Shown here: piece by piece, positions 54,224-63,996 of the stretch
How the letters are laid out: each line of letters begins with the position of its first letter
Numbering within the stretch: position 1 is the first letter of the stretch
Notes under the pieces: model-generated
What the model was told of the DNA's origin: nothing
What the model saw: only the letters and a program-made list of their open reading frames with translations
Databases searched by the model: none
Translations under genes and position numbers: made by a program
DNA from: Kitasatospora sp. SUK 42
GTDB taxonomy: Bacteria; Actinomycetota; Actinomycetes; Streptomycetales; Streptomycetaceae
Length of the DNA stretch: 64,000 bases
Reading direction: 5' to 3'
Assembly: GCF_015776785.2 (NCBI RefSeq)
Contig: NZ_LFMD02000003.1
Span: forward strand, 583,798 to 647,797

Positions 54224-54444
54224 GTTATGGGGTGGTCAGGCATATCCACCCTATGGAGTGTGTGGGCCAGCCACATAGTGACGGGGGCGGGGGCTTCCTA
54301 CCTTGTGGCGACATCCTCCGCTCCCTCCCTCCGGCACTGGAAGTGGTGACCATGAACGTCCCTGCACGTGGTTCGGCGGCGACCAGCTCACTCCCGCGGG
54401 TGGTGGCCGCAAGTCTGATCGGCACGACGATCGAGTGGTACGAC
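54224..54444 (+). repeat. Direct repeat, copy 2 (promoter and 5' end of the transporter)
   Basis: This is the intact counterpart of 52480-52696. It includes the leader region and the first ~30 codons of the functional gene. Confidence 0.88.
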
Positions 54445-55719
54445 TACTTCCTCTACGGAACGGCCGCGGCGCTGGTGTTCGGGAAGGTGTTCTTCCCGAA
54501 CAGTGATCCGCTGACGGGGACGCTGCTGTCGTTCCTGACCTACGCGATCGGATTCGCGGCGCGGCCGCTCGGGGCCCTGGTGTTCGGGCACTTCGGGGAC
54601 CGGGTGGGGCGCAAGAAGCTGCTGGTGCTCAGCCTGCTGCTGATGGGCGGGTCGACCACGGCGATCGGGTTGCTGCCGACGTACGACTCGGTCGGGGTGA
54701 TGGCACCGGTGCTGCTGACGGCGCTGCGGCTGGTGCAGGGCTTCGCGCTCGGCGGGGAGTGGGGCGGGGCGGTGCTGCTGGTGTCGGAGCACGGGGACCA
54801 GCGGCGGCGGGGGTTCTGGGCGTCCTGGCCGCAGGGCGGGGCGCCGGCCGGGAACCTGCTGGCGGCGGGGGTGCTGTCGCTGATGACGTCGGTGCAGTCG
54901 GAGAGCGCGTTCCTGGCGTGGGGGTGGCGGGTGCCGTTCCTGCTGTCGGCGGTGCTGGTGGGGGTCGGACTGTGGATCCGGCTGGCGGTGGACGAGTCGC
55001 CGCTGTTCCGGCAGGCGTTGGCGGCACGAGAGGCACGGAAGGGAGAGGCCGCTGAGAAGCCGCCGCTGATCGCGGTGTTGAGGAACCACTGGCGGGAGGT
55101 GCTGGTGGCCATGGGCGCGCGGATGGCGGAGAACATCTCGTACTACGTGATGACGACGTTCGTGCTCACCTACGCCGTCAACCACGCACACTTCGACAAG
55201 CAGAGCGCGCTGAACGCCGTACTGATCGCCTCGGCGATCCAGTTCGCGCTGATCCCGCTGTTCGGGGCGCTGTCGGACCGGGTCGGGCGCAGGCCGGTGT
55301 ACCTGGTGGGCGCGGCCGGGGTCGGGGTCTGGGCGTTCGTGTTCTTCGGGATGGTCGACACGGAGTCCTTCGGGGCGCTGGTCGTCGCGGTGACCGTCGG
55401 CCTGGTCTTCCACAGCGCGATGTACGCGCCCCAGGCGGCCTTCTTCTCCGAGCTGTTCGCCACCCGGATGCGGTACTCGGGGGCCTCGATCGGCGCCCAG
55501 TTCTCCTCGGTGGCGGCCGGCGCGCCCGCGCCGCTGATCGCGACCGCGCTGCTCAAGGACTACGGCAGCGCAACACCCATCTCGGTCTACGTGGCCATCG
55601 CGGCGGCGATCACCGTGCTGGCGGTGCTGTGCGGCCGGGAGACCAGGGGGCAGGACCTCGCGGCCGTCGAGGAGCAGCCCGCGGACGGCGTCACGGCCGG
55701 AAAGCCCGCCGTGGCCTGA
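54352..55719 (+). CDS. MHS-family MFS transporter
   Basis: This 455-residue protein is a proton-linked importer of organic acids, by family. It has 12 predicted helices, the MHS start SLIGTTIEWYDYFLYGTAAA, the MFS loop GHFGDRVGRKKLLVLSL and its second-half counterpart GALSDRVGRRPVYLV. ATG 54352 follows GGAAG. The PucR-type regulator lies directly downstream. With bdhA now 8.5 kb upstream, I infer that hydroxybutyrate or a related acid is the substrate. Confidence 0.92.
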   Translation: MNVPARGSAATSSLPRVVAASLIGTTIEWYDYFLYGTAAALVFGKVFFPNSDPLTGTLLSFLTYAIGFAARPLGALVFGHFGDRVGRKKLLVLSLLLMGGSTTAIGLLPTYDSVGVMAPVLLTALRLVQGFALGGEWGGAVLLVSEHGDQRRRGFWASWPQGGAPAGNLLAAGVLSLMTSVQSESAFLAWGWRVPFLLSAVLVGVGLWIRLAVDESPLFRQALAAREARKGEAAEKPPLIAVLRNHWREVLVAMGARMAENISYYVMTTFVLTYAVNHAHFDKQSALNAVLIASAIQFALIPLFGALSDRVGRRPVYLVGAAGVGVWAFVFFGMVDTESFGALVVAVTVGLVFHSAMYAPQAAFFSELFATRMRYSGASIGAQFSSVAAGAPAPLIATALLKDYGSATPISVYVAIAAAITVLAVLCGRETRGQDLAAVEEQPADGVTAGKPAVA

Positions 55720-55785
55720 GGGTTGAGCCGATACGATCACGGTTTCCCGGAACCGACGGACCGACGCCGATTGGCGGCACGCACC

Positions 55786-57714
55786 ATGAACCACCCCGAC
55801 GAGAACGCCGCGCCCGCGCTGCGGCGGCTGCTCGACCTGCTCGCCTCCGGCGCCGCCACCGTGGACTTCGCCGAGGTGCTGGCCGACGCCCGCCGCCGCG
55901 GCGCACCGCCGGCCGTCCTCGCCGAGATCGACGACGCCACCTGGCAGGCCCTGCGGGTACACCGAACCCTGCGTCAACACCGGCGCCGGGAGGCCGAGTT
56001 GACCGCACTGTTCGACACCGCCGGGGACCTCGCCGCCTCCCGGGACCTGGACACCGTGCTCCAGGCGATCGTCCGCCGGGCCCGGCTGCTGCTCGGCACC
56101 GACACCGCGTACCTGACCCTGCCGGACGAGGCCGCGGGCGACACCTACATGAGGGTCACCGACGGCTCGGTCTCCGTCCTGTTCCAGACCCTGCGGCTCA
56201 GCCTCGGCGACGGCCTGGGCGGGCTGGTCGCGCAGACCGCCCGCCCGTACGCGACCCCCGACTACCGCACCGACGAACGCTTCCACCACACCGGGACGAT
56301 CGACGCCGGCGTGCTGGACGAGGGCCTGGTGGCGATCATCGGGGTGCCGCTGCTGCTCGGCGGCGAGGTCATCGGCGTCCTGTTCGCCGCCGACCGCTCG
56401 CCGCGCGCCTTCTCCCCCGACGAGGTCGCGCTGCTCTGCTCGCTGGCCGCGCACGCCGCGATCGCCCTGGACACCGCCAACTCGCTGGCCGACACCCGGG
56501 CCGCGCTCGCCGAGCTCAACACCGCCAACGAGCTGGTCCGGGCCCACTCCGCCGCCGTCCAGCGCGCCGAGCAGGCGCACGACCGCCTCACCGACCTGGT
56601 GCTGCGCGGCGCCGAGGTGCCGGACGTCGCCGCCGCCGTCGCCCACCTGCTGGACGGGGAGATAGCGGTCCTGGACGCCGAGGGCGAACCGCTGGCCGGG
56701 CGGCCCGCGCCCGTCGCCGAACTGGCCGGGGCGGTGGCGGCCTCCCGCGCCGAGGGCCGGTCCGTACGGCACGGCGAGCTGTGGGTGTGCGCGGTGCTGG
56801 CCGGGCACGACGCGCTCGGCACCCTGGTGCTGCGCGGACGGCCCGACCTCGACGACGCCGACCGGCGGCTGTTCGAGCGGGCCAGCGTGGTCACCGCGCT
56901 GCTCCTGCTGCTGCGCCGCTCGGTGGCGGAGACCGAGAACCGGGTCCGCGGCGAACTGCTCACCGACCTGCTCACCGCCCCCGGACGCGACCCCGCCGGG
57001 CTCACCGCGCGCGGCCGCCGGCTCGGGGTCGACCTCGCCCGCCCGCACCTGGTGCTGGTCGCGGAACCGGCGGACCGCCAGGACGACGACCGGGGACGGC
57101 TGGCGGGCGCGGCCCGGCGCTACCTGTTCGGCTCCCGTGGCGTCAGCGCCGAGCACGGCGAGACGGTGGTGCTGCTGGTGCCCGTCGAGGCGGGCGGCAC
57201 CGACGACCCCGAGGAGACCGCCCGGCAGGCCGCCGAGCGGCTGTCCCGGCTGGCCGCCTTCCCGGTCACCGTCGGCGCGGGCCGCCCGGCCGCCGGTCCG
57301 CAGGCGCTGGCCGCCGCCTACGCCGAGGGGCTGCGCTGCGTCCGCGCCCTGCGGGTGCTCGGCCGCGCCGGGGAGGGCGCCTCGGCCCGCGCGCTCGGCT
57401 TCCTCGGGGTGCTGCTCGGCGACGGCCACGACGTGGACGGTTTCGTCGGCGCGGCGCTCGGCCCGCTGCTCGCCTACGACGCCCGGCGCGGCACCGAGCT
57501 GGTCCGCACCCTGCGCGCCTACTTCGACTGCGGCGGCAGCCTCACCCGGGCCAAGGACGAGCTGCACGTGCACGTCAACACGGTGGTGCAGCGGCTGGAC
57601 CGGGTCGAGGCGCTGCTCGGGCGGGACTGGAACCAGCCGGAGCGGTCGCTGGAGCTGCAACTCGCCCTGCGGCTCCAGCTGCTCGCGCAGGACGGGGGCG
57701 GCCGGGAGGGCTGA
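55786..57714 (+). CDS. PucR-type regulator with GAF domain
   Basis: The 642-residue protein has a GAF sensory domain (about residues 75-240, with [20 protein letters not shown]), a middle region and a C-terminal PucR helix-turn-helix ([20 protein letters not shown], then [15 protein letters not shown]). Such regulators control catabolic genes in response to metabolites. ATG 55786 (NHPDENAAP) has no strong binding site; TACGAT lies about 55 bases upstream. It probably regulates the adjacent transporter and bdhA. Confidence 0.9.
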   Translation: MNHPDENAAPALRRLLDLLASGAATVDFAEVLADARRRGAPPAVLAEIDDATWQALRVHRTLRQHRRREAELTALFDTAGDLAASRDLDTVLQAIVRRARLLLGTDTAYLTLPDEAAGDTYMRVTDGSVSVLFQTLRLSLGDGLGGLVAQTARPYATPDYRTDERFHHTGTIDAGVLDEGLVAIIGVPLLLGGEVIGVLFAADRSPRAFSPDEVALLCSLAAHAAIALDTANSLADTRAALAELNTANELVRAHSAAVQRAEQAHDRLTDLVLRGAEVPDVAAAVAHLLDGEIAVLDAEGEPLAGRPAPVAELAGAVAASRAEGRSVRHGELWVCAVLAGHDALGTLVLRGRPDLDDADRRLFERASVVTALLLLLRRSVAETENRVRGELLTDLLTAPGRDPAGLTARGRRLGVDLARPHLVLVAEPADRQDDDRGRLAGAARRYLFGSRGVSAEHGETVVLLVPVEAGGTDDPEETARQAAERLSRLAAFPVTVGAGRPAAGPQALAAAYAEGLRCVRALRVLGRAGEGASARALGFLGVLLGDGHDVDGFVGAALGPLLAYDARRGTELVRTLRAYFDCGGSLTRAKDELHVHVNTVVQRLDRVEALLGRDWNQPERSLELQLALRLQLLAQDGGGREG

Positions 57715-57781
57715 ACGGCCGTACGGCTGTGGGCGTACAGTGGCGAGGTTGGTCTCGAACGCCTGGCAAGGAGCGGCAGCG

Positions 57782-58579
57782 GTGAGCGAGAACGTGCGGT
57801 TCGTACGGATGGGCACAGGGGAGCACGTCGTCCCCTACGAGGAGGCGTGGGCGGAGCAGCAGCGGCTGCACGCGCTGCGCGTCGCGGACGAGATCCCCGA
57901 CACGGTGCTGCTGCTGGAGCACCCGCCCGTCTACACCATGGGCAAGCGCACCAACCCCGCCGACCTTCCGCTGGACGGCACCCCGGTGGTCGAGGTCAAC
58001 CGGGGCGGGGAGATCACCTGGCACGGCCCCGGCCAGCTGGTCGGCTACCCGATCATCAAGCTGCCCGACCCCATCGACGTGATCGCGTACGTCCGCCGGC
58101 TGGAGGAGGCGCTGATCCGCGCCGCCGCCGACTTCGGCGTCGGGACCACCCGGGTCGAGGGCCGCAGCGGGGTCTGGGTGCTGGGCGAGAACCTCCCGGA
58201 CGCCGTCGTGGACCCGGCCGACGTCGTCGACCTCGGCAAGCTCACCCTGCGGATGGGCCTGCCGCTGGGCATCGACCCGCGGCTGGCCGGCCCCGAGTAC
58301 GCGCCGTCCAACGCCGGGCAGCGCGGCGGCGACCGCAAGCTCGCCGCGATCGGCGTGCGGGTCGCCCGCGGGGTGACCATGCACGGCTTCGCGCTCAACT
58401 GCGATCCGGACATGACGTACTTCGACAAGATCGTGCCGTGCGGCATCCGGGACGCGGGCGTCGCCTCGCTGGCCGGTGAGCTGAAGCGCGACTTCACGGT
58501 GGGCGAGGCGCTGCCGGCGGTCGAGCGCCACCTGAAGGACGTGTTCGCCGAACTGCCGGAGCCGGCGCTCAGCCGCTGA
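57782..58579 (+). CDS. lipB: Octanoyl-ACP:protein N-octanoyltransferase
   Basis: LipB transfers octanoate from acyl-carrier protein to lipoyl-domain Lys residues. The 265-residue protein shows [40 protein letters not shown] with the essential Lys, and the Cys of VPCGI. AAGGAG lies eight bases before GTG 57782. lipA follows after a short hairpin. SucB in this window has two lipoyl domains that are expected substrates. Confidence 0.96.
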   Translation: MSENVRFVRMGTGEHVVPYEEAWAEQQRLHALRVADEIPDTVLLLEHPPVYTMGKRTNPADLPLDGTPVVEVNRGGEITWHGPGQLVGYPIIKLPDPIDVIAYVRRLEEALIRAAADFGVGTTRVEGRSGVWVLGENLPDAVVDPADVVDLGKLTLRMGLPLGIDPRLAGPEYAPSNAGQRGGDRKLAAIGVRVARGVTMHGFALNCDPDMTYFDKIVPCGIRDAGVASLAGELKRDFTVGEALPAVERHLKDVFAELPEPALSR

Positions 58580-58639
58580 AGCCCGCGGTGAAGCCCCCAG
58601 CAGGCTGGAACCGCTGGGAATCTACTGACCGGTAGCCGT

Positions 58640-58663
58640 GTTGCCCTGCGATTGCAGGGCAAC
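58640..58663 (+). terminator. 10-bp hairpin between lipB and lipA
   Basis: GTTGCCCTGC and GCAGGGCAAC pair perfectly around GATT. It begins 61 bases after lipB and ends 70 before lipA. It may terminate or attenuate; a second small inverted repeat GTACCC-TGG-GGGTAC lies at 58694-58708. Confidence 0.6.
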
Positions 58664-58732
58664 AGGCCCGACGAAAGCCGTACAACCACAGGCGTACCCT
58701 GGGGGTACCCCGTCTAGTTCTAGGAGTCGCAC

Positions 58733-59686
58733 GTGTCCGCTGTCGCGCCCGACGGCAGGAAGCTGCTCCGCCTGGAGGTCCGCAACAGCGAGACCCCCAT
58801 CGAGCGGAAGCCCGAGTGGATCAAGACCCGCGCGAAGATGGGCCCGGAGTACAACGCCCTCCAGTCGCTGGTGAAGAAGGAGGGGCTGCACACGGTCTGC
58901 CAGGAGGCCGGCTGCCCCAACATCTTCGAGTGCTGGGAGGACCGCGAGGCGACCTTCCTCATCGGCGGCGACCAGTGCACCCGCCGCTGCGACTTCTGCC
59001 AGATCGACACCGGCAAGCCCGCCGAGTTCGACCGCGACGAGCCGCGCCGGGTCGCCGAGTCCATCGTCACGATGGACCTCAACTACGCCACCATCACCGG
59101 CGTCGCCCGCGACGACCTGGAGGACGGCGGCGCCTGGCTGTACGCCGAGACCGTGCGCCAGGTCCACGCGATGACCGCCGAGCGCGCGGGCGGCCGCACC
59201 GGCGTCGAACTGCTCATCCCCGACTTCAACGCGGTGCCCGAGCAGCTGGCCGAGGTCTTCTCCTCCCGCCCCGAGGTGCTCGCCCACAACGTCGAGACGG
59301 TGCCGCGGATCTTCAAGCGGATCCGCCCGGCGTTCCGCTACGAGCGTTCGCTGGACGTCATCACCCAGGCCCGCGCGGCCGGGCTGGTGACCAAGTCCAA
59401 CCTGATCCTGGGCATGGGCGAGACCCGCGAGGAGGTCAGCCAGGCGCTGGCCGACCTGGTCGGGGCCGGCTGCGAGCTGATCACCATCACCCAGTACCTG
59501 CGCCCCTCGCTGCGCCACCACCCGGTGGAGCGCTGGGTGAAGCCGCAGGAGTTCGTCGAGCTCCAGCAGGAGGCCGAGGAGCTGGGCTTCGCGGGCGTCA
59601 TGTCGGGCCCACTGGTGCGTTCGTCGTACCGGGCCGGGCGGCTGTACCGGCAGGCGCTGGAGCGGCGCGAGCAGGCCGCGGTCTGA
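58733..59686 (+). CDS. lipA: Lipoyl synthase
   Basis: LipA is a radical SAM enzyme that inserts two sulfurs into octanoyl-lysine. The 317-residue protein has both cluster motifs, [12 protein letters not shown] for the auxiliary cluster and CTRRCDFC for the SAM cluster, and the closing RSSYRAG with the Ser cluster ligand. AGGAG lies about seven bases before GTG 58733. A terminator follows. Confidence 0.97.
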   Translation: MSAVAPDGRKLLRLEVRNSETPIERKPEWIKTRAKMGPEYNALQSLVKKEGLHTVCQEAGCPNIFECWEDREATFLIGGDQCTRRCDFCQIDTGKPAEFDRDEPRRVAESIVTMDLNYATITGVARDDLEDGGAWLYAETVRQVHAMTAERAGGRTGVELLIPDFNAVPEQLAEVFSSRPEVLAHNVETVPRIFKRIRPAFRYERSLDVITQARAAGLVTKSNLILGMGETREEVSQALADLVGAGCELITITQYLRPSLRHHPVERWVKPQEFVELQQEAEELGFAGVMSGPLVRSSYRAGRLYRQALERREQAAV

Positions 59687-59712
59687 CGCCGACGTCGTCT
59701 TTGGGCCATTCG

Positions 59713-59738
59713 AAGGGCGGAGCCACGGCTCCGCCCTT
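59713..59738 (+). terminator. Terminator after lipA
   Basis: AAGGGCGGAGCC and GGCTCCGCCCTT pair perfectly across two bases and are followed by TCGGTTTTC. It lies 26 bases past the lipA stop. Confidence 0.8.
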
Positions 59739-59796
59739 TCGGTTTTCACCACGCTTTGACTGCCTGGTCACGGGCTGGTAACACGGTGTGGGGACG

Positions 59797-60144
59797 ATGG
59801 ACGCCTCGTGGGTGTTCGATTCTTCTCAGCCAGTCTTCCTCGGAACACGGGAGGAGCTGTTCGGCATGCGGATGCGGATCCGTTCGGTGGGCACGGCGCT
59901 GCGGTTCGCCGAGAGCGTCCTGCTGGCGCCCGGCCAGCAGCAGGCACGACGCAACGCCTGGGCGGCGGTGTGCGAGAACCGCGAGTACGCGGCGGACCGC
60001 CGGCACAACGCCTCGGCGGCGAGGAGCGCGAGGAACGCGGGGCCCGCCGGAGGCACCGGAACCGCCGGAGCCGCGGGGCCGACACGACCGGCCGGGCCGA
60101 CGGGAGCCCCGGGAACGACGGGGGCACGGTCCGTCCGGAGCTGA
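59797..60144 (+). CDS. Small hypothetical protein with Gly/Ala/Thr-rich tail
   Basis: The 115-residue frame begins MDASWVFDSSQPVFLGTREE and has a conserved-looking core (VLLAPGQQQARRNAWAAVCE), then a low-complexity tail of Gly, Thr, Ala and Pro. In streptomycetes I recall a small hypothetical gene between lipA and the DUF4191 gene, which supports it. GGGG is the only binding-site candidate before ATG 59797. Confidence 0.55.
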   Translation: MDASWVFDSSQPVFLGTREELFGMRMRIRSVGTALRFAESVLLAPGQQQARRNAWAAVCENREYAADRRHNASAARSARNAGPAGGTGTAGAAGPTRPAGPTGAPGTTGARSVRS

Positions 60145-60253
60145 GGCTCAGGCGTCGCTGTGCGCGATGGAGCGCCGACCCACGGGTCACGGTTCGGACG
60201 AACGGGTACCCGGGCTTGGATATCCCGTACCTGTGCCACGTACCATGAGCGTT

Positions 60254-60943
60254 ATGGCGAGGGAAACATCCGAGAACCCCGGGCGACTGAAGCAGATCCG
60301 CCTGGCGTACACCATGACCAAGAAGGTCGACACCAAGATCGGCCTGATCATCGCCGGCGTCGGCCTGCTGACCTTCGGCGTGTTCCTCGCCATCGGCTTC
60401 GCGATCGAGCATCCCGTCTACCTGGGCATCCTGGGCTTCATCGTGGCCGTGCTGGCCATGGCGATCGTCTTCGGGCGCCGGGCCGAGCGTGCCGCGTTCG
60501 GGCAGATGGAGGGGCAGCCGGGCGCCGTCGCGGCCGTGCTGAACAACATTCGGCGCGGCTGGAGCTCCAGCACCACCCCGGTCGCGGTCACCCGCAACCA
60601 GGACGCGGTCTACCGCGCGGTGGGCCGGGCCGGCATCGCGCTGATCGGTGAGGGCAACCCGAACCGGGTGCGCCAGCTGCTGGCCTCCGAGAAGAAGAAG
60701 ATGGCCCGCGTGGTCGGCGACGTGCCGGTGCACGACATCGTGGTGGGCAACGGCGAGGGCGAGATCCCGCTGAAGAAGCTCCAGATCCACCTGATGCGTC
60801 TGCCCCGCGCCATCACCGCCGCCCAGGTCACCGAGACCAACGACCGCCTGCGCGCGCTGGGCGACCTGCTCTCCAAGGCGCCGATCCCCAAGGGCCCGAT
60901 GCCCAAGGGCGCCCGGATGCCCAAGGGCGGCCAGGTCCGCTGA
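60254..60943 (+). CDS. DUF4191 membrane protein
   Basis: The 229-residue protein has two membrane helices (about residues 30-50 and 58-78), then a soluble domain with NNIRRGWSSSTTPVAVTRNQ and a Lys/Pro/Gly-rich tail of KGPMPKGARMPKG repeats. DUF4191 proteins are conserved next to lipA in actinobacteria; the function is unknown. TACCAT lies seven bases before ATG 60254, fitting a leaderless transcript; ATG 60245 is the alternative. Confidence 0.88.
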   Translation: MARETSENPGRLKQIRLAYTMTKKVDTKIGLIIAGVGLLTFGVFLAIGFAIEHPVYLGILGFIVAVLAMAIVFGRRAERAAFGQMEGQPGAVAAVLNNIRRGWSSSTTPVAVTRNQDAVYRAVGRAGIALIGEGNPNRVRQLLASEKKKMARVVGDVPVHDIVVGNGEGEIPLKKLQIHLMRLPRAITAAQVTETNDRLRALGDLLSKAPIPKGPMPKGARMPKGGQVR

Positions 60944-60962
60944 CCCCTCCCCGACCACACGA

Positions 60963-60996
60963 GAACGGCCCCGCTGAATCCTCAGCGGGGCCGTTC
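60963..60996. terminator. 15-bp stem terminator between convergent genes
   Basis: GAACGGCCCCGCTGA and TCAGCGGGGCCGTTC pair perfectly around ATCC, followed by GGCGTTTTCG. It lies between the DUF4191 and RDD genes. Confidence 0.85.
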
Positions 60997-61026
60997 GGCG
61001 TTTTCGTCGCCATTGCGGGGGCGGTC

Positions 61027-61064
61027 GTCAGATCCGGACCTCGACGTCAGATCCGGACCTCGAC
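61027..61064. repeat. 19-bp tandem duplication over the RDD stop codon
   Basis: GTCAGATCCGGACCTCGAC occurs twice in direct succession. The right copy holds the last codons and stop of the RDD gene; the left copy repeats them after the stop. Confidence 0.9.
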
Positions 61065-61514
61065 GGTACCGACCGCCTTGTCGTGCAGGCCGCGGGAGTC
61101 ACGGTCCCAGACCAGCGGCGGCACCACCAGGCAGAGCAGCAGGGTGCGCAGCAGGATCTGCGGGATGGTCGCGCGGCCGCCGTCCAGCCGGACCACCCGG
61201 AGGCCGAACAGCCGCTTGCCGACGGTCGTGCCGGTGGTGGAGAGCAGGAGCGCCGCGACCACGAAGTAGAGCGGGCTGGTCCACAGGTTGGCCTCGGCCT
61301 GGTCCCCCTTGGCGATCAGCCCGTAGGAGATCAGGGCGACCAGCCAGCCGTCGACGAACAGGGCGCCGATCCGGCGGCCGGGGCCCGCGATCGAGCCGTA
61401 GCCCTCCTTGGGCAGTCCGAGGCGCTCGCCGCGGTAGCCGAAGTCGGCGCCCATCTTCTCGGCGGCCGCCTTGGGGCCGTCGATCCACGATCCCAACGCT
61501 TCTCTGGTGTCCAC
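61047..61514 (-). CDS. RDD-family membrane protein
   Basis: The 155-residue protein has an RDD domain of about three helices: residues 45-65 start GPGRRIGALFVDGWLVALIS with the Arg/Asp pair, then SPLYFVVAALLLSTTGTTVG and IPQILLRTLLLCLVVPPLVW, ending DRDSRGLHDKAVGT. Function is unknown; a transport role is proposed for some members. TAGTGT lies six bases before GTG 61514, so it is probably leaderless. It is divergent from glnA. Confidence 0.9.
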   Translation of the reverse strand: MDTREALGSWIDGPKAAAEKMGADFGYRGERLGLPKEGYGSIAGPGRRIGALFVDGWLVALISYGLIAKGDQAEANLWTSPLYFVVAALLLSTTGTTVGKRLFGLRVVRLDGGRATIPQILLRTLLLCLVVPPLVWDRDSRGLHDKAVGTVEVRI

Positions 61515-61704
61515 GAATCCACACTAACCGGGCTGACGCCGTGAACCCGCACCGGCTCCCCCGCGGGGGCGGTGTCCTCCACGACCGGGTGAATCCCGAT
61601 CACCGGGCTTACCAAGTGGTCCAGACCACTTCTCCGGCGCCGCCCAAGACGGCGGAGCGTTTTGCCCCGTCCCGTACGGCTTTGCCGCCCACCCGGCGGT
61701 CGCG

Positions 61705-61743
61705 GTTAACATCTAGGAAACGAGAGGGTCACCGACTGGAAAC
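61705..61743 (+). promoter_or_regulatory. Two GlnR-type boxes upstream of glnA
   Basis: GTTAAC-ATCTAG-GAAAC (61705-61721) and GTCAC-CGACTG-GAAAC (61728-61743) both fit the streptomycete GlnR pattern of GTnAC, six bases, GAAAC. They lie two helical turns apart and about 45-85 bases before glnA. TATGGT (61754-61759) may be the -10. GlnR would activate glnA under nitrogen limitation. Confidence 0.75.
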
Positions 61744-61788
61744 GGCCCATTCCTATGGTGAGCCCAATTCGCACGCCGAGGAGGATGG

Positions 61789-63201
61789 ATGTTCAACAAC
61801 GCCGCCGAAGTGAAGCAGTTCATCCAGGACAACGATGTGAAGTTCGTCGACGTCCGCTTCTGCGACCTGCCGGGCGTCTTGCAGCACTTCTCCGTACCTG
61901 CGGCGACCTTCGACCCGTCCGAGATCCTGATGTTCGACGGTTCGTCGATCCGCGGCTTCCAGGCCATCCACGAGTCCGACATGGCCCTGGTCCCGGACCT
62001 CGCCACCGCCCGGCTCGACCCCTTCCGGGCCGAGAAGCACCTCAACATCAACTTCTTCATCCAGGACCCGGTCACCGGCGAGGCCTACAGCCGTGACCCG
62101 CGCAACGTCGCCAAGAAGGCCGAGGCCTACCTGGCCTCCTCCGGCATCGCGGACACCGCCTTCTTCGGGCCGGAGGCGGAGTTCTACGTCTTCGACTCGG
62201 TGCGGTTCGAGACCAGCGCCAACGCGTCCTTCTACCACATCGACTCGGAGGCGGGCGCCTGGAACAGCGGCGCCGCCGAGGGCGACGTGCGCGGCTACAA
62301 GGTCAAGTACAAGGGCGGCTACTTCCCCGTCCCGCCGGTGGACCACTTCGCCGACCTGCGCGCCGAGATGTCGCTGGAGCTGGCCGCGGCCGGTCTGGAG
62401 GTCGAGCGCCAGCACCACGAGGTCGGCACGGCCGGCCAGGCCGAGATCAACTACAAGTTCAACACCCTGCTGCACGCCGCCGACGACCTGATGCTGTTCA
62501 AGTACATCATCAAGAACGTCGCCTGGCGCAACGGCAAGACCGCCACCTTCATGCCGAAGCCGATCTTCGGCGACAACGGCTCGGGCATGCACGTCCACCA
62601 GTCGCTGTGGAGCGAGGGCACCCCGCTCTTCTACGACGAGCAGGGCTACGCCGGCCTCTCCGACACCGCCCGCTACTACATCGGCGGCCTGCTCCGGCAC
62701 GCCCCCTCGCTGCTGGCCTTCACCAACCCCTCGGTGAACTCCTACCACCGTCTGGTCCCGGGCTTCGAGGCGCCGGTCAACCTGGTCTACTCGCAGCGCA
62801 ACCGCTCGGCCGCGATCCGCATCCCGATCACCGGCTCCAACGCCAAGGCCAAGCGCATCGAGTTCCGCGCCCCCGACCCCTCCTCCAACCCGTACCTGGC
62901 CTTCTCCGCCATGCTGATGGCCGGCCTCGACGGCATCCGCAACAAGATCGAGCCGCTGGAGCCGGTCGACAAGGACCTCTACGAGCTGGCCCCCGAGGAG
63001 CACGCCAACGTCCCCCAGGTGCCCTCCTCCCTCCCCGCCGTCCTGGAGGCCCTGGAGGCCGACCACGAGTACCTCCTCGCCGGCAACGTCTTCACCCCGG
63101 ACCTGATCGAGACCTGGATCGACTTCAAGCGCACCAACGAAATCGCCCCGATCGCCCTCCGGCCCCACCCGCACGAGTTCGAGCTGTACTACGACCTGTA
63201 G
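61789..63201 (+). CDS. glnA: Glutamine synthetase type I
   Basis: GlnA makes glutamine from glutamate, ammonia and ATP and is the main ammonium-assimilating enzyme. The 470-residue protein has [20 protein letters not shown], metal ligands in [24 protein letters not shown], and the late [12 protein letters not shown] segment whose Tyr is the expected adenylylation site of the GSI-beta type. GAGGAGG precedes the ATG. GlnR boxes upstream and a strong hairpin downstream mark a single-gene unit. Confidence 0.97.
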   Translation: MFNNAAEVKQFIQDNDVKFVDVRFCDLPGVLQHFSVPAATFDPSEILMFDGSSIRGFQAIHESDMALVPDLATARLDPFRAEKHLNINFFIQDPVTGEAYSRDPRNVAKKAEAYLASSGIADTAFFGPEAEFYVFDSVRFETSANASFYHIDSEAGAWNSGAAEGDVRGYKVKYKGGYFPVPPVDHFADLRAEMSLELAAAGLEVERQHHEVGTAGQAEINYKFNTLLHAADDLMLFKYIIKNVAWRNGKTATFMPKPIFGDNGSGMHVHQSLWSEGTPLFYDEQGYAGLSDTARYYIGGLLRHAPSLLAFTNPSVNSYHRLVPGFEAPVNLVYSQRNRSAAIRIPITGSNAKAKRIEFRAPDPSSNPYLAFSAMLMAGLDGIRNKIEPLEPVDKDLYELAPEEHANVPQVPSSLPAVLEALEADHEYLLAGNVFTPDLIETWIDFKRTNEIAPIALRPHPHEFELYYDL

Positions 63202-63214
63202 AGGCACCCCCGAT

Positions 63215-63281
63215 CTGCGGAAACGCAGTTCGGCCTCCAACCGTTTCCGCAGGTCGGCATCTCGCCGGCCTGCGGAAACGG
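63215..63281 (+). terminator. Double hairpin after glnA
   Basis: A small stem CTGCG-GAAA-CGCAG (63215-63228) has a GNRA-type tetraloop. Then CCGTTTCCGCAGGTCGGC pairs with GCCGGCCTGCGGAAACGG (63241-63281; 18 bp, one T-G pair, loop ATCTC). CTGCGGAAACG occurs in both stems, so alternative pairings are possible. Confidence 0.78.
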
Positions 63282-63393
63282 TATGCGGTCAACTCGCGTC
63301 GAAGGCTCTGGGGCTCGCGATGTGAAATGGGGGTGCACCGAGTTCGATCTCGACGGCTGGAGCCCGATCGAACAGGCGCAGGACGCATGTCGC

Positions 63394-63996
63394 TCAGTGG
63401 TTGGCGAGCTTACGGTTCCGCTCGCCCGTCACGACGGCTGATCCCCAGAGGATCGCGGCGCACCCCAGGCCGGGCAGCGCCTGCCACAAGGACTCCTGTG
63501 CGCCGAGTCCGACGACGAGCGGCGTGGCCACCGCCACCGCGATCATCGCGGCACCGACGCGCCTCAGCATGGGGACGCCCATGGTGCTCGCCAGTGGCAG
63601 GAAGTGCACCCCGACGACCAGAGCCGACCAGGTCAGCATCCACTCCGGCCGGTGAAGCGTGTTCTGGAGGTAGGTGTTCCCCGCTCCCAGCGCGATGGAC
63701 TCGGCGATCAGGATGCTGGTGAAACCGAACCGTCCGTCGCGCTTGGGGACAGGGTCGCCGAGCGCCTGCTCGGGTGCCCGGATCGCCAGCCTTGCCATGT
63801 TCAGCATGGAGAGCAGAGCGATCCCGAGAAGGAGGCATCCGCCCACCAGCGCGAGCGTGAACGGAAGCCCGGAGAGCGAGCTGAGTCCGAGCAGGTACCA
63901 GAGACCACCGAACAGTGAACCAGTGAGTGCACCGGTAAGACCGCCGCGGATCTGCTTCTTGAGCAGGCGGCGTTCAGGAGTGCTGGTCATCACCAT
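63394..63996 (-). CDS. Multi-span membrane protein, start near window edge
   Basis: The 200-residue protein has five or six hydrophobic helices (SGLPFTLALVGGCLLLGIAL, WMLTWSALVVGVHFLPLAST, GAAMIAVAVATPLVVGLGAQ and others) and a basic N-terminus. I do not recognise a family; the overall pattern resembles small DUF membrane proteins. ATG 63996 and ATG 63990 are both possible, and since only four bases lie upstream, the binding site and any longer start cannot be judged. Confidence 0.75.
   Translation of the reverse strand: MVMTSTPERRLLKKQIRGGLTGALTGSLFGGLWYLLGLSSLSGLPFTLALVGGCLLLGIALLSMLNMARLAIRAPEQALGDPVPKRDGRFGFTSILIAESIALGAGNTYLQNTLHRPEWMLTWSALVVGVHFLPLASTMGVPMLRRVGAAMIAVAVATPLVVGLGAQESLWQALPGLGCAAILWGSAVVTGERNRKLANH

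Noticed and set aside
54388-57816. 1142-residue minus-strand frame opposite transporter and PucR genes
   Set aside because: Shadow of two real plus-strand genes; composition is repetitive Gln/Arg/Gly.
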